A stretch of DNA of 5,756 nt from positions 1 through 5,756 of the forward strand of contig QMTT01000071.1 in assembly GCA_003663565.1 (NCBI GenBank), read 5' to 3'. Origin of the DNA: Thermoplasmata archaeon. GTDB lineage: Archaea > Thermoplasmatota > B47-G6 > B47-G6B > 47-G6. The notes under the pieces were generated by a model, which saw nothing but the letters and a program-made list of their open reading frames with translations, did not search any database and was not told where the DNA came from. The position numbers and the translations under genes are program-made. Shown one piece after another: positions 5,150 through 5,756 of this stretch; position 1 is the stretch's first letter; each line of letters starts with the position of its first letter.

Positions 5150-5756
5150 CTAGTGCTTTAGTATGGCAGCGAGGATATCGTGTATGGTTATCATTCCTAC
5201 AAGCTTGTTATGATGATCTACAACGGGTAGCTGGTCTATGTCAAACTTTATCATTTGATCTGCAGCCTCCCAGACTGGTGCCTTTTGATATATTGTCCTA
5301 ACATTCTTCACCATGAACTCCTTAATGGGCTTCTTTGGTATAATAAGCTCCTCCTTTATATAGTAATATGGAAGAATGTTCCTGACACCTTCCCATGCAT
5401 ACTCATCTTCGCTTTCTATCTCTTGAACATCTACTATTATGTCACGTATTTCAGCCTCTGAAAGTAAGTCTCTATCTGTTATTATCCCAACAAGGTTTGC
5501 GTTATCATCTACAACAGGGAATGCATATATCTTAGAAACCCTTATTATCTCCATGAGGACGTTAGCAGGGGTCTCAAGATAAACCGGAATGCAGAGTCCT
5601 TTCATGTAGTCTATTACGGGATCTTCTACCTTCTTCATAACTATGTATCTAATAAGATCCCTGTCCGTGACAATTCCTATGAGATTTCCAGAAGAGTCTA
5701 CTACGGGAAGTCTGTGTATATTATATCTAAGCATCTTTTTTGCAGCACTCTTAATA
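5150..5756 (-). CDS. CBS-domain protein, 5' end beyond the window (partial)
   Basis: The frame is open from the window edge to TAG at 5150-5152, about 201 residues. The ATG at 5734 is probably not the start: the codons before it read IKSAAKK and continue the helix that precedes HRLPVVD in a CBS motif, with no stop before the edge. Three CBS motifs are visible. The first has LPVVD at window positions about 5710-5696 and IVTDRDL; the second has FPVVDDNANLVGIITDRDL; the third, C-terminal, has LPVVDHHNKLVGMITIHDIL, where the usual DRD is replaced. An acidic linker separates the second and third. CBS pairs (Bateman modules) bind adenine ligands such as AMP, ATP or S-adenosylmethionine. The odd count suggests at least one more motif lies outside, making a four-CBS protein. 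No catalytic domain is seen in the visible part. It precedes glyS by 24 nt, so the two are probably cotranscribed. Confidence 0.9.
   Translation of the reverse strand, partial: IKSAAKKMLRYNIHRLPVVDSSGNLIGIVTDRDLIRYIVMKKVEDPVIDYMKGLCIPVYLETPANVLMEIIRVSKIYAFPVVDDNANLVGIITDRDLLSEAEIRDIIVDVQEIESEDEYAWEGVRNILPYYYIKEELIIPKKPIKEFMVKNVRTIYQKAPVWEAADQMIKFDIDQLPVVDHHNKLVGMITIHDILAAILKH

Noticed and set aside
5150..5734. CBS gene starting at the ATG at 5734
   Set aside because: The frame stays open to the window edge and the upstream codons complete the helix expected before LPVVD of a CBS motif, so this methionine is internal and the gene is partial.
1..5756. tRNA genes or CRISPR arrays
   Set aside because: No cloverleaf with a GGTTCRA-type T arm was seen on either strand, and no regularly spaced 24-37 nt repeats occur.

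Overview
The window looks like a piece of an AT-rich, hyperthermophilic crenarchaeal chromosome, most like the Desulfurococcales in feel. The lineage is inferred from gene content, not from a database match. Supporting signs are an archaeal-type glycyl-tRNA synthetase with a zinc ribbon, a stand-alone alpha subunit of ADP-forming acetyl-CoA synthetase, GGTG/GGAG ribosome binding sites, strong use of AGA/AGG for arginine, TATA-like boxes and T-tract terminators.

Layout. (1) Bases 1-282 are a GC-rich island (154 G+C in the first 280 bases by my count, against about 32-37% just beyond). It may hold the last codons of an upstream gene, a 68-codon ORF, or a structured RNA; I cannot decide between these. 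(2) Bases 283-1059 are AT-rich and hold no convincing intact gene. They carry what looks like a decayed helix-turn-helix of an IS607-type recombinase (minus strand, 285-423), a partly open decayed reading frame (614-838), a perfect-stem hairpin (784-802), a doubtful small ORF (810-1031), and short repeats with a palindrome just upstream of the next gene. (3) Bases 1060-1902 (+) encode a cysteine-free 280-residue protein of unknown function, followed by a clear T-tract. (4) Bases 2032-3447 (+) encode the acetyl-CoA synthetase (ADP-forming) alpha subunit, with its own probable promoter, a foldable leader and a good ribosome binding site. (5) Bases 5756-3440 (-) are a probable two-gene operon: a multi-CBS-domain protein, cut by the window edge, then glycyl-tRNA synthetase. 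The synthetase gene converges on the acetyl-CoA synthetase gene and their ends overlap by 8 bp.

How the genes relate. The acetyl-CoA synthetase makes ATP from acyl-CoA at the end of peptide or sugar fermentation. Its beta (ATP-grasp) subunit is not in the window and must be encoded elsewhere. The CBS protein probably senses an adenine nucleotide, and its tight linkage to glyS is the only regulatory hint for the synthetase. I see no complete new system here. The parts most worth a second look are the GC-rich island with its abrupt edge at the recombinase relic, and the orphan 280-residue protein.
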